Part shown: positions 26,345 to 38,455 of the stretch, one piece after another
Layout of the letters: every line of letters begins with the position of its first letter
How positions within the stretch are numbered: position 1 is the first letter of the stretch
From: Marchantia polymorpha subsp. ruderalis
Taxonomy: Eukaryota; Streptophyta; Marchantiopsida; Marchantiales; Marchantiaceae
DNA: 64,000 nt
NCBI GenBank assembly: GCA_037833965.1
Contig: AP031351.1
Location: forward strand, 4,786,501-4,850,500
Reading direction: 5' to 3'
Program-made: the position numbers and the translations under genes
The notes under the pieces: model-generated
Seen by the model: only the letters and a program-made list of their open reading frames with translations
Told to the model about the DNA's origin: nothing
The model's database searches: none

Positions 26345-27050
26345 CCTGTCGTAGCTACTGAAGAAGAGTACGAATTGCTCCTCCCCGTTGCGCCTCTGTA
26401 GCCTTGGCTGGCTGACAAGCTACGACGAAGTGTTGCGAGCTTCCTGTCGTGGATGAGATTGACATCCGATTCCGAGACTATACGCAAGAGCGCGCTCCTC
26501 TCTGCGAACTAATGCTGCTGCTGGCGAGAATGTCCTAGCCTCCTTCCAGCAACATGGGAAGAAGAAATCAAAGAGGACGAGGAATAAAGAACAATTGCAG
26601 GTCGAAGGGGGCCAAGTTCAATGTCTCCCTTGCAGATCTTCACGTGAAAATGAAGTGTCTCACATGATTGGCCAAAGCGTCGTTATAGTCGTCGTCATCA
26701 CGATCGAAATGCCCATTGCAGCATCAGCTGAGCTTGAGACTGTGCAGAACTGGGAGGAGTGCAGCAGCATCTCAGTCAGCTCGGATACATTCGCGCAAGA
26801 GATGGACAGCAGGCTGACCTCCATTGGCCCCTCCCGAGTCCCGGTCCTCAGAGGAACTCCTCCTAGGCTCGAGCCTCGAGCTTCTATCATTCGCCTTGGA
26901 CTGGAAATCTCTCGCTGCTCCTTTTTAGCTTCGTTCACTTCATATCGGGCCCGGCCGCCCCGCTCCAGGTGCACGAGCCCTGCGCTGCCCCGCACTGCAC
27001 TACACTCACTAACCACTGGAGCAATTCAGCACTTCGTGTCCATATTATAG

Positions 27051-30000
27051 ATTCGCCTTCAAATTATAATTTCATGTTTTCTTGATCTGGCAACAAATTG
27101 TTTTCATACGGACTGCTGTACTATCCACGCCTGTTTCACTCCGGCCAACTGTAGAACGTGAACTCATCACCATTTTGGAAATTCTCTCAGTAGCGAATAC
27201 CCACAGTAGGGAGGAGGATAATTTCTAATATAACCAGGAGAATAGTTCATGGTTAAGCTAAAAGTATTATTTTGAGTTACTTCGACGAGAAGTAGCAATC
27301 TATCAAGAAAGAATTGGATGCGTTGTCTCTGGCGTTTGCTTTATTCTTCTTTGTTTGCTTTTTGCTCTCCTTTCCCTTTGTTCCATGATCCGCTTTTTAC
27401 TTTTACAATTTAATAAGTTATCATTCTAATATAGGTGTTTAAAAATACCTCGATCTCAACGCCAATCCACTTTTCTCTTCCGTTCTCCACTGAAAGTCAT
27501 ACTTCAAAATTCTTAGGTATTTTGTACTTCCCGACTTTTGGCAGTATGCGATTGTATTCTTAATGATTGTGGATATTTACGTCGGGATGCGCGATATGTA
27601 GATCAATCTATGGAACAGCTCCAGCTCTGTGCCCGTACTAAAGATCGATATTTCTCTCCTGTGCCATCTGGGATCTGATCAGGTTTCTAATGAATAATTC
27701 AATGCTTCGGTTCTACCTGGTGGCGATTAGGGTACCTTAACTTTCGTCATGTATTAGATTCCTCAACAACATGTCAAGTCATATCCTTACTCGAGGAGAA
27801 AAGCACATTGTGTACATCTTCTTCAAACAGGTAGTGTACAAAAAGATTAAATTTAGAAGCATAATCACAAGTGTTTAACATAACATGGAGACTTAAAGTG
27901 TATTGTGCAGAAGAAAAATATCATGGTCGCTAGCTCTCTCTTTTGACCAGGATGGGTCCAACAAGTAAGCGAATCCCACACAAGTTTAAGCAATATCTCT
28001 TTGTTGGCATGGGAAGCGGATAACTCAACGATGTGGTTAGCGTAACTTCAAGATGTTCCACAATGTTCACCGTTGAGAAGGATGACAAGTTAGGTCCTGC
28101 ACTCTAATATATTGAAAATAGGTATCCAGATGTGTGGGATTTTTTTTATGGCAAAACAAGTTAGGAGGAACATCAAGTGAATATGGTTAAGTCCTTGAAG
28201 ATTTTGACCGGTACATGGCCTATAGTTTTGGTGATTATTCTGGGTAGATGGATGTTCATTTTGAGCAATAGACGTATCGATAGATCTATAGATATTCAAT
28301 TAGTTTGCAGGTGGATGATATGTCTCGTGACAAACTTCTATTTGTTTTTTATATCTCAATGCCAAGTAATGCAAGTGTATTGGAGTGTGATGTAAGCCCT
28401 CTAGAGCACTAAGAGACTTTTCTTGATGGAAAAATGTGTGAGATGGACATTGGAATATATTTTTTCATAAAGCTGTATGTTCTGAGATGACTTATGTATT
28501 CTCTCTCTATGAAAATCATAATGTGGTTGAGGAAAGTGAGATATTATTAATATAGCTTGACGTATTCTTGTGTAAGCTAGTATGATGATAACAACTAGCT
28601 CTTGTGAGAGACTTGATATCACTTGTTGAAAACTCATGCATGACATATTGAGGTTGACAAATCATGTTTAAAATCAGGAAGATAATACGATAAGTCAATT
28701 ATTTAAGTTCTTGCATATTTTGAAAGATATAATGTCTATTATGATCTCTTGTCACATTGCACAATTTGAACAAAACTAAATTTTGGAGAATGTTCTTCAC
28801 ATGCATGAGTAATATCAATTGCAATTATGAATTGTCATATGTAAAAATATACCTTGACACTGTAGTCCAAATCTCCAATTGACAAACCTTCTTCTTGTAT
28901 AATTGGTAAAAACATGTGATTATTAGCAACATTTTTTATGATAAACATGCATCTATTGTTAAACTCAATATTATCAATATCATGTTGCAATTTGGAGTTT
29001 TTTTAATACAGATAATAAAAGTAGTAGAAATCCATATAAAATTGTTACTAAATTGATGATTAACTTCTAGTATTATACCGAGATTGAACTATTTCATAGT
29101 GTACTTATTTTTATTTTATTTCAAATATATTTTACTATTTTAAATTTATTTTACAATATTCAAGAAATCCATGTTCAAAATTTTTTTTTCAAAAAAATCT
29201 ATAAACATGTAACATATGATTTTTATTCATTTTTATATAAATTTAAATTTTCTTCTTTGGAATTTTTATATGTTAATAATTTTCTTTAATCTATTGATTC
29301 AGTAAGCATTGAAAAATAAAAGGAATGTTTTGTCAATTTTGTAGTAAATTCCTAAAAATATTGAAAATATCAATGCATAAGATAAAAAATCAAATTTTGG
29401 ATCATTGACATCCATCAATAGTCAAAATAAAAATTTATTGATCTCCAAAGGCTGCAAAAATCCAAAATTTTCACAAAATTATTTGAAAAATGTCATAATT
29501 ATATTTTAAAACAAAATATTGATTACTTATTTTTGAAAATTCAATTGAGGAAGAAACTATTGGTTTTAAAATCCTTCATTCAAATCAAAACATTGATTTG
29601 AATTAAATTTAATAGCCAAAAATTAGCCGAAATCAGTAAGTTCAAGTATCCATTCATAATTTACTCAAAGACTTAGAATTTATGATCATTGCAGTTGAAA
29701 TCGAAATAGACAAAGGTCTTATACAAATCATAGAATTTCTTAGAAATAAAGTAAATTTTAAGTTGATTTCGTTTTAATGGAAAATCGTATCAAATTTGAG
29801 TCAAAGTCATCAATTTCACATAAGGAAACACGTTTTTGTATAGTCAGTCTCTATACTTGCGTTGCTAATAAGAAATTTTTGACATTCTTTGGAAGTTAGT
29901 ACAGTTTACTCTACAAATTAAGAAAACATGCATGAGAATTTGGAGCATGTACCATACTGTAATTATTGGAATGAAACTTGGGGAAAAAAATTCTCATAAC

Positions 30001-33000
30001 TTTTGCTCAGTGTGTGTTTATATATATCCCAACGGATGCTAAAAAAGTCAAAAATACAAGTGAACCTTATTCACATCATTTATGTGAACATAATCCGGAT
30101 CAGAAATTGCAAGATATATATATTTTTCAAATATATTAATTTTTCTGTGAGTTTGTTACACCATTTTATAGGAAAAATCTGTATAACATTATTGGACTTT
30201 CGAGAAGAAAAAAAGCATCTGCTGCATCCACTCATTGCTCACTGATTACCCACGTGGAACTAGCGGCTGATGAGGCCCCTCAATACAAGTCACTAGTTAT
30301 CGATGAAAAATTCATACGTAACTACAACTTGAGAAAACGAGTTAGGTGCAAAGAAGCAATATCTCCGCATGGTCCAAACTCATTCATGCTCCGGTTGCAA
30401 AATAAGAAGTTGACCAAAGAGTAGCGGTGGAGAACTAGGGTATACAATGTGCTCTTCAGTCGGCTACACCTGTAGTACTACTTTGTGCAGAGAAAAACTG
30501 CTCTTATGATAAAAAATTGATACTCAAAAGAATGACAATATTCTTACAACATTGTGACCACGACCTTTGAACAAGAGCTGAAAGAGAATTGGAATTCTCT
30601 TTTATATTTGTCCCGTTCGTCCTACTACAACCTTGAGCCTCAACCTTCCGAAGGCCCAAGTCAACCCGACCTAACATGTAAATGAAAGTGTTAGATGAAT
30701 GGTACAAAAGTAAGTGGAGAGAACCAGGGGACCAAATAAATAGAGATCAATGTGAAGACCCTATACTGATTACAAGGATGAAACGAAACGGGTGGAGCAG
30801 TTGACCATCTTCGTCGTTCGTTCGTTCGTTCTTTGAAGGACAGATCGATGATTGCAGCACGTCTGTGGCCAGAAGATGACTATCAGAAGTTCATCTCTGA
30901 AAATATATTGCACCTTGTCGTTGCCCTAAGACATGGCTCAAGGTTATAATACCTGCCGATTAGTGAGCAGACTTTACTGATTTTTCGGCGAAAAAATACA
31001 AAACAGAGTGAACTGAATAAGGTGCTAATTCTCTGGAGGTCCAAATTTGTGTTGATGCAGATTATGAATCTAATGCAGATTTGAAGTAAGTTTATTATCT
31101 CAACATGCCAAATACACTGAGAGAATGAACCCACCGGTTAAGTATAGAGTGCAACTCAACCCGCTCCAATTTACCCAGTCCGGCTCCTCAAACGGAAATC
31201 CATCACCCTAATGCATACGTGGTAGAATAAGTTTCCTTGCATACGGTGTCACATTTTCTTTTATTAAATCTAGATTATACGGTTATTAAACATTCAAAAT
31301 TCATTTTAGATTATATCCTTCAGTAGATCACTCGAGTAATTAAACCTCAAAATAGCACTATGAGAAATTCCCAAATTTCTAATTAAGGTAGTGCATGTTG
31401 TGTAGTTTTAGACTAGAAATTTGCTTTTCAACTGTTGTTGAAAAAAAATATTTTGTCAAAGCTAAAATTGAAGACTTTGGCAGTTTTTTCTTCTAAAGTG
31501 AGGATGGGCACTACTTAAGGGCTTGGTCCCTGGGTTGTTCATTGTCCCCTGAGCAAATTCATACAACAAGTTTTTCATTGACTTGTTATATATTTCACAA
31601 TATCATATCATCAGATTCAAAGAATCATGTTTATACTGGTCCCATTGAAATGAAAATTAAATATATGTTATTATCATAGCTATAACTTATAAAAAATTTG
31701 GTGGTCTCTTATTTATTATTTAGTTTAAATAATTCAAGCAATTCAAGAGAATAAAAGTTGCACATCAGAAGGATAGAGGCTTTGAAGTGAAATATTTCAG
31801 GATACTTCAATTAAATTTAATCTTCTTTTAGAGATTATTTTTGTCCGTAAGGTAAAATATAATATGCATACATTTTAAATCATCAAATTAGAATGAAAGA
31901 TAAAAAATGAATTACTTTTAATACTTAGAGTAATACATTTCCATAAATATTATTTTTAATAAATATGCTTTCTATTGTGGTTAAACGGCATAAGATTTTA
32001 AGAAATACTCTTATGTCATTTCATAGCAACAATGATAAAAAAAAATATTAAACGATTCTGTCCAACTAAGGGTATTGTTACATGAAACTGGCAACTTAAT
32101 CGGTAGCGTTGTTTATCAAGTGATTGTCACTCGCCTTCAGGTGTAGATCATCAATAACATGAAGATTACATTTCCTAAATCACACGTTTTGAAATTTATC
32201 ATGTAACTTCAAAAATCTCTAGAAAATCTACACATTAAACTAAACTAGAAAATCTACACATTACTCGCGTTTAACTGTTTTATCCGTCAGAAATTGAAAA
32301 GCCAGGATTGTCGACCTGTTCTTGTTCCAAGCCGCTGCAGCCAAACCAGATGCCTCAAGCCTCGTGGCTTGACAGGACAGGGGCTGCTGGTCTTCAAAAG
32401 GTCGCACAGATTTGATGGGTGCAGTTTGAGTTCCACTGCGAAGATCATAACTTCCGTTGACGCGCCTGCGAATTTGAGGTCGGATTTTGACTCATAAAAA
32501 AGAAGAAGATGCGGGAAGGTTGGTCAATTCGGTAGCTGACTGAACACCCGACACCAACATAATATCAGCGTTTTATAGTCCGAACGAAATGAAGGTCCCA
32601 CACGAACAGGGGCATGCAGATGACAAATTTAACGGAAAGGAAAAGGAATGTGAAGCGAACAAATTTTGACGGTTCTGACGTCAGGGCTTACGGGGCTACG
32701 GCGTTGCATGCTTCAAGACTATTTGTTCAGGAATTGCAACTATTCATAATATAACAAGAAATATAATGTGTATCACAGGAGTTCTTCTATTTGCTTCTCG
32801 TGTGGGGAATCGTAATCATTGCGCTTCACTTCACTGAGTACGCTGCATGATTTCTTCTGAATCCATGCTTCCGCCTGCCGGTCCATGACTATTGATGAGA
32901 AAGCTTGCTTGGTAGGTTGAAAATTTTACACAATCCCCTAACTCGTCACCTACTTTGAAACTACAGACGGTGTTAAGTCCATAAAATCATCCTTTGCCAT

Positions 33001-33060
33001 TGTTACTAATGTCTCGATGAGGGCTTTCGTCACTTGTAACCCCTGAATTCTCAAGCTCCA
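27051..33060. other. AT-rich gene-poor block upstream of the lipid-transfer gene
   Basis: Strongly AT-rich from about 27060 to 32280, with short meaningless frames only. A small GTTC repeat lies near 30810-30832. The last 750 bases are less AT-rich and presumably include the promoter and 5' UTR of the plus-strand lipid-transfer gene starting at 33116. No gene is supported. Confidence 0.55.
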
Positions 33061-33115
33061 TCGATTGTTGTTTGCGCAAAGTCTGAATCTATTCCAGTTA
33101 CATCTATACCTGACA

Positions 33116-33637
33116 ATGGGGTACCGTCATGAATCCAAGCTGGTGAATCTGGTGAGCTTCATGCTCGTATCGACGGTTTTGTTGGTGTCTGTAGAACAGT
33201 TCTTGCCCGCAGAGGCATGCGAGTCTGTCAGTCAAACGATCAGTGAACTTGTTCCATGCTTTTCTGCAGTATCGAGCAACACAACGACTGAGGTTGCGCC
33301 AAGTAAATCGTGCTGTGATGCCGTCAATAGTCAAGGAATAGATTGCCTCTGTTCTGTGTATACAGAGGTCAAATCTAGTATTCCTTCGTCCATCAGCGTA
33401 TCGAAGATAAAACGCATACCGAAGGCATGCAACATGACAATTCCAGCTGGTTACACTTGTGAAGGTAGGTATATCCACTTATCTCTTGATTTGGATTTTG
33501 AGGTTTGTTTCTCTCTCTAATATTCTTCTTCTTCATGTACGATCTTCGGAGTTATCTAAAATCCAGATCTTTGGACAATGTTTGTCCTCATCATCCTCGT
33601 TTCTTGACTCTGAACAGGTGAGGCAGTCCTTAGCTGA
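33116..33637 (+). CDS. Secreted 8-Cys non-specific lipid-transfer protein
   Basis: Exon 1 33116-33464 and exon 2 33618-33637, with a 153-bp intron (donor GTAGGT, acceptor AACAG); the product is about 122 residues ending GEAVLS. The ATG at 33116 opens a signal peptide with a hydrophobic core (LVSFMLVSTVLLVSV) and an Ala-x-Ala-like cleavage area (LPAEA). The mature part has the eight-cysteine pattern C-x12-C-x17-CC-x9-CLC...C-x9-C, including SCCDAVNSQGIDCLC. In this family four disulfides shape a cavity that carries lipids in the cell wall or at the surface. The intron directly after the eighth Cys is typical of GPI-type or type-D LTP genes, but this short tail lacks an obvious GPI signal. It faces a second LTP gene tail to tail. 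The long in-frame extension upstream of the ATG is unlikely to be coding. An unspliced readthrough product would also end soon. Confidence 0.78.
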
Positions 33638-34369
33638 GAGTTACCGGGAGTGCCGGCAACCTGCTATTCTGGAGGAACAACACAAAATATATTGACGTGA
33701 GGACGTGGGGGTTATGAATGAGTTTTGATAAATTTCAGGGGCTTGGAGATGATTCAATGGAGCAGGTTTGGAAATTGGCGTCCAAGATTTCAGTTCCAGT
33801 AACAAATGTTGCCTCAGTTTGTGAATCGGATCTTTCCCGACATGATAGATGATTGATCACAAATGGATGGCTTAGACCGGGGATTTTGCATGAGACGTAG
33901 TGGAAGGTACGGTACTTTCAGTGCTGAAGGCTAAAACCCGGAAGATATCGCTACTCCGAAGAATAATGTGAACATAGCATCAAATTCCAAAGGGGAGGCA
34001 ACTGGTCAGCGTTTAATTTGAGAAAGGTGTTCTTTAGAAACAGCTGTCCTTGAAAGAGTACATTGAGAAATATATAGCACTAGCGAAATCAGCCAGCAGC
34101 TTAAGCTCGAGGAGAAATGAAGAGCAGATTTTGTGCATTTGGTCTCCTTGCATCTAAAGCTTACTGCATCAGAAGTCGAACTGCTACTACGGATATGACG
34201 CGTCAGCGTCAATCGCTACTCCCAAACAACTTCCAAGTAACACTAAAAACATAAGTCCAAAGCCAAATCAAAACCTACAGTAGACAGGTAGCGAATAAGT
34301 CACGCCTCCGGCGATACTGTTCCAAATGTTCGTTGCTCAACAGAATTCTGAACTTGGATAATGGTACGA
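33638..34369. other. Spacer between convergent LTP genes
   Basis: Should contain the two 3' UTRs. Short overlapping frames only; no domain or repeat seen. Confidence 0.5.
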
Positions 34370-35212
34370 TCAGTGTTCCATCCCGTCCTCCAACTCGTGT
34401 TCCGATCTGTGTCCATTGTTATCCGCCGTCACATGTTGAAGGTCCGCATCATCATGATTTCCATCTGTACGATCCTCCATGGTTCCATGAGCATCATGGT
34501 GTCCGATATCAGTAGCTTCTAGGTGCTTTGTAGCGTGTGCTGTAGATTCTTGATGTTCAATTCTAAGCTCCATGGCTTCATGGGAGTTTGAAGCGTGTGC
34601 TGCTGCAGCTTGGTGCTCCATTCCACCTTCCATTGCTCCATTGTGGTCTTCTTCGTGGTCAAGACTATTCGGAACAGTTGCATCTGCAATATCACACTCA
34701 TGTTTGGACAAAGTCCAATAAGATCACTGCTCCTTACATTTACTTTGTGGAGATCAAATTTATCACCTGAGGAGTCTCTAGCATCATCTGGCGTGGCGCC
34801 TACTCAATTAACAAATTGAAACGTAATGAAGGTTGGTACAATGTACGATGTACCAAGATTGCCACTATGATTCACTACATCTGTAAAAAGTCAAAAGTAA
34901 AAAGCTGATTCTCATACCTCCACACTTGGTGCCCTTTGGAACCATTCTGCCACACTTATGAGGGAGCTGCAGGGCCAGAAGAAAGTCCACACCTTCTACT
35001 TTGGCAAGAGGTGATTGTAATGCGGCACAGAGGCAATCTGAGGTGAGTGCATGAATGAGATTGCAACACTGGCCTGTTGGAGGTTCTGGATTCGGCTTTG
35101 CAGCTGGCAAGCAAGGTATCAGCTGCGATGTGTCACAAACATCTGCAACACATATAGTTGCATGAGAAGCCAGGAACATTCCAATAAGTAACAGCATAGA
35201 CTGGGCAGCCAT
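34370..35212 (-). CDS. Secreted LTP-domain protein with His-rich repeat tail
   Basis: Exon 1 35212-34918 and exon 2 34683-34370. The 234-bp intron has donor GTATGA and acceptor ATTGCAG, and the phases match (295 + 314 nt), giving 202 residues. A signal peptide starts MAAQSMLLLIGMFLASHA. The LTP domain follows with C-x7-C-x14-CC-x9-CLC-x24-C-x9-C, closest in spacing to small DIR1-like (type IV) LTPs, which bind lipids outside the cell. After the eighth Cys, exon 2 adds a tail of about 104 residues, rich in His, Glu, Asp and Ala (about 16 His). It includes two approximate 19-residue repeats beginning MEHQAAAAHASNSHEAME and IEHQESTAHATKHLEAT. The tail has no hydrophobic GPI-type end. A TATA box (TATAAAT on the minus strand, about 35359-35365) lies about 150 bp before the ATG. 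The splice is inferred; without it the protein would end soon after the LTP domain. Confidence 0.75.
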
Positions 35213-35358
35213 AGCTCCTGCTTTGATGAAGCTATTCAGATGCTTAGGCAGAAGAACTGGAGGTCTTCGTGAGTTTCAAGTGCGAGCTAGTGTTTGAAAC
35301 GAAGAAGATGGAAGTTGATGTTGCAGAAGGACTGTCACTCTGAGGACGAACGTGTCCC

Positions 35359-35365
35359 ATTTATA
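35359..35365 (-). promoter_or_regulatory. TATA box of the His-tailed LTP gene
   Basis: The minus strand reads ACTATAAATGGG about 150 bp upstream of the ATG at 35212, a suitable place for a plant TATA box. No transcript data are available here. Confidence 0.5.
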
Positions 35366-35369
35366 GTGA

Positions 35370-36330
35370 GCTGCAAAGCTGGAGGACATTGACCACACTC
35401 TCCCTGGGTCGTTAGGATCTGGCAATATGAGAAGCCCGCTCGAGACTTGTGGTTGTCATCGGCACCGATTTCCGTGACATGTACGCTCCAATGGCTTCGC
35501 TACCACCACTTCAGCATTCAGGATATCTTGCTCATCCAATCTGATTCTCTATCGTCGGTCTTTCCTTCTCAGAAATTTCGTGATTCTAACAACTTCCAGC
35601 TCTAGCTAGCGCATAAGGAAGTACAGTGATTCAGTTAATAAACGAGCTGCCTCCATCTCTACAGCTCCTCCTCCTCTTCTCAGAACTTCGTGTCGTGTTC
35701 AAGATTCCTAGCATTTACGATCGGCAGACTCAGACAATACGTGTTTTGGTCAACAAGATGAACCTCCTCTTTAAGTTTGTCCTCTCCTGCTTACTACTTC
35801 ATTAAGATTGAATCGGATTTGGAATCGGTAAGATGAAACATGAAGGGGAGGTTTGTCTGTCAAAATGTGAACTTTTAGCTATGGAGCAGTATAGGCACGA
35901 AGTTCTCAGCTCTTCTAGACACATGGACGTTGAAATTCTTTGTCCTTAGCCACTCTCCTGCATAGACATGGATATCAATATTCTTTTTGCGTACTCAAAC
36001 ATGGACGTCGCATTCAGCTAAAACCAGCTAATGAGATTCCGATGGTTCGTAACATGCCAAGGTTTTTCTGTCAAACACCAACTTCCGAAATACAGTGATT
36101 CATAGCCCACATCGGAGGTTTCCACCATCCGCTGACCAGAGTCTCTCGATCGAATTCCCAGACCTCGGAATAGATTTAGAATCGTATGAACAATTATCTA
36201 CGAACAACTCTAGACACGTAGTTCGGTTATTCCTGTTAGAAGACTAATTAGCAACAAGGGGCATTGTACAGTAGCCTCCCGCTCAAGAATTCACCCATTT
36301 TTAATTACACATCCCAATTAAGAATTCATT
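35370..36330. other. Intergenic, upstream of the His-tailed LTP gene
   Basis: Average composition, likely promoter-side DNA for the minus-strand LTP gene. No coding frame or repeat identified; it becomes AT-rich from about 36290. Confidence 0.45.
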
Positions 36331-36860
36331 TCACTGAAAATTTCAAAGATTTCATCATAAATTTTAGTTCTTTCAATATTTTAAACAATTTTATTTAAAA
36401 TTTCAAATATTTTATTGTAATTTAATTATTTTAACATTTTTAACCATTTCATTGAAAATTGCAGAGATTTCACTATACGTTTTAGTTATTTTAATATTTT
36501 TAACGATTTAAATAAAAATTTTAGCTATTTCACTCTAACTTTTAAATATTTTAAAAGACTAAAGTGAAAATATTAGCGATTTCACTATAAATTTTAGGAT
36601 TTTTAATGATTTAATTGAAAAAATTAAAATTTTCGTTATAAATCTTAGTTATTTTAACATTTTTAACTATTTAATCCAAAATTTTAGGTATTTCACTATA
36701 AATTTTAGGTACTTTAACATTTTTAGTGCTTTAATTGAAAATTTTAACAATTTCACTATAAATTTTCGATATTTTCACATTTTTTATGATTTAATTAAAA
36801 TTTTTAACAGTTTCACTAAGATTTTTAGATATTTTAACATTTTTATTAAAAAAACTTAAG
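36331..36860. repeat. Diverged ~60-bp AT-rich minisatellite, about 9 copies
   Basis: Successive 60-base blocks share the order ATTTCACTATAAATTTTAG, then TTATTTTAACATTTTTAACG, then ATTTAATTGAAAATTTTAAC. The blocks stay almost exactly in register from 36421 to 36840, with more diverged copies before. Copies differ by perhaps a quarter of positions, so it is old. It lies just upstream of the Gypsy insertion. Confidence 0.8.
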
Positions 36861-37507
36861 AATTTCAACATTTCCAATGATTAAAATCTAAATTTTGATG
36901 ATTTCAGAATTTTTAATGTAACACATGTTTTGATTTTTTCTACTAGTGATACCTTGACTTGAAATACTTCAAACTATACTTTGAGATCGTCAAATGAAAC
37001 TTGGATTTTTATTTGAACTATAGAATAGAAAAATTGATACTTGATATCAAGAATCTATTGAAATCCATAATAATCAATTCTATCATGTGAATCTATAATT
37101 TCCACAAAAAATTAATATCCTCGTTATCAATACCTGCTTCTACAATTTCTCGATGTCTTCTAATACTGATGTAGTATATTCCTCATTGCTTTTGTAGTCA
37201 ATGTGAACAAATTTTCTAAATTTGATTTGTCAATCGATAAATTTCATTTTTTGATAATTTCAGCTAACTTAACTACAATCAAACTAATTTTTCTGTCAAC
37301 CTCTTGTTTGGATTCTAAATTCATGAACTAAGCATTACAAAATGCTTTTGTTATAGAATTTGACGAGACTTAATCCCAAACGTCTTTTACATAGCTTGTA
37401 GCGTCTAACAAATGTGTTGGACTGTAACCATCTTTAGTTAGTTAGAACTAAAGTAGAGGTTACTCTTAATATCGATGTAGATACTTTAGTGTGCACTAGT
37501 CATAGCT

Positions 37508-37678
37508 GCCACGTCAGCGATCCGCTCACTTGGTAGGTACAGAGTAGATGTGTTAGTTGACAGTGCCACGTCAGCAATCCGTGTGCTTGTAGGTAAGAAT
37601 TGAGTGTGTTAGTTAGTGTGTTAGTTGGGTGCGCCACGTCAGCGATCGGTGTGCTTGTTAGGGTTATCCGCCACGTCA
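37508..37678 (+). promoter_or_regulatory. Cluster of four ACGT (bZIP-type) boxes in the LTR promoter
   Basis: GCCACGTCA occurs four times at 37508-37516, 37565-37573, 37633-37641 and 37670-37678, upstream of the TATA box. Read on the other strand this is TGACGTGGC, a high-affinity core for plant bZIP factors (as-1, G/C-hybrid and unfolded-protein-response type sites). Regulation by bZIPs is an inference from the motif. Confidence 0.6.
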
Positions 37679-37746
37679 TCCATCCACTAGGAGTGGGATG
37701 GATGGTGGAGATTAGATCTTATCACCTTGTACTTATTGGTGAGAGC

Positions 37747-37754
37747 TATATAAG
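37747..37754 (+). promoter_or_regulatory. LTR TATA box
   Basis: TATATAAG about 70 bp downstream of the last ACGT box and 90 bp before the LTR end, a normal position for an LTR promoter. Confidence 0.6.
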
Positions 37755-37843
37755 GGAGAGGAGAACCATTGTTGGTATCTCTCATCTTCAGAGTTTACGT
37801 TTCTATCTTCGAGTGAACTTCTCTCTAAACCCTAGTGTTACAA

Positions 37844-37855
37844 TGGTATCAGAGC
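37844..37855 (+). other. Gypsy primer-binding site
   Basis: TGGTATCAGAGC, the standard plant initiator tRNA-Met complement, one base after the 5' LTR. Confidence 0.95.
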
Positions 37856-38455
37856 GACCTTGCTCTTTCCTTGAGTGTGGATTACCCCTCATGGAATAAC
37901 AAATGAGTGATGATGGAGTGTAGTCTTGAGAGTGTATAGAGGCTGGCAGAGGTCATTCATCTACATGTAGAGAGAGGTGGAAGGGGGAAATTGTGTTTTT
38001 GCAGATATGGACGGGATTGACAGGAATCCAGTACCGCACTGGCCAATTCCTAACATATTCGATATTCACCTTCGCTGCATGGAGAAACATCATTTTCGGA
38101 TGTACCTTGTGGCTTGTTGGGGTGCAGATTTTATGACTAGAGTGATGGAGTCAAGAGTGCCACTGATTCTTCCAATAGTTACTTATGGAGAGACTTGGGA
38201 TTGTACTATATACATTCTATACTGATTGTTTCATGGATTTGAATCGCGAACCACCTGTCCCGGTTCGATTCAGCACTTATGTAGAGATTAGAACAGTATA
38301 TAGACAGAAGAGGATATGGAGAGATTTTCTTGTGAGGAAAATGGAGAGTAGTACTATAGAGCTGTGATAGAGTCACCTGCACATTTTGTGACTCCTTTGT
38401 TGAGATGTCACATAGTGATTATACTCACTTTGTATTAGAGGGGGTGTGAGAAAGC

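Larger units (their letters stand above)
24250..27050. other. GC-richer island within AT-rich DNA
   Basis: Composition changes sharply near 24260 and back near 27060. The island holds the SWIM-like fragment at 24754-25170, a possible first exon at 25734-25620, a pyrimidine tract at about 25338-25380 and a TC/AC microsatellite at about 26312-26344. A short overlapping frame on the minus strand at 24624-24352 could be a further exon. A low-complexity frame on both strands at 26595-27050 has no recognisable domain. Confidence 0.45.
37423..37842 (+). repeat. Gypsy 5' LTR
   Basis: Starts TGTAACCATC and ends TGTTACA. U3 contains four copies of GCCACGTCA (37508, 37565, 37633, 37670) and a TATA box TATATAAG at 37747-37754, giving a transcription start and R region before the primer site. 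Confidence 0.96.

Noticed and set aside
26595..27050. Overlapping frames of 151 (+) and 118 (-) residues
   Set aside because: Mirror frames in GC-rich DNA with no domain or splice support.
30805..30835. GTTC-type simple repeat
   Set aside because: Short microsatellite, nothing unusual.
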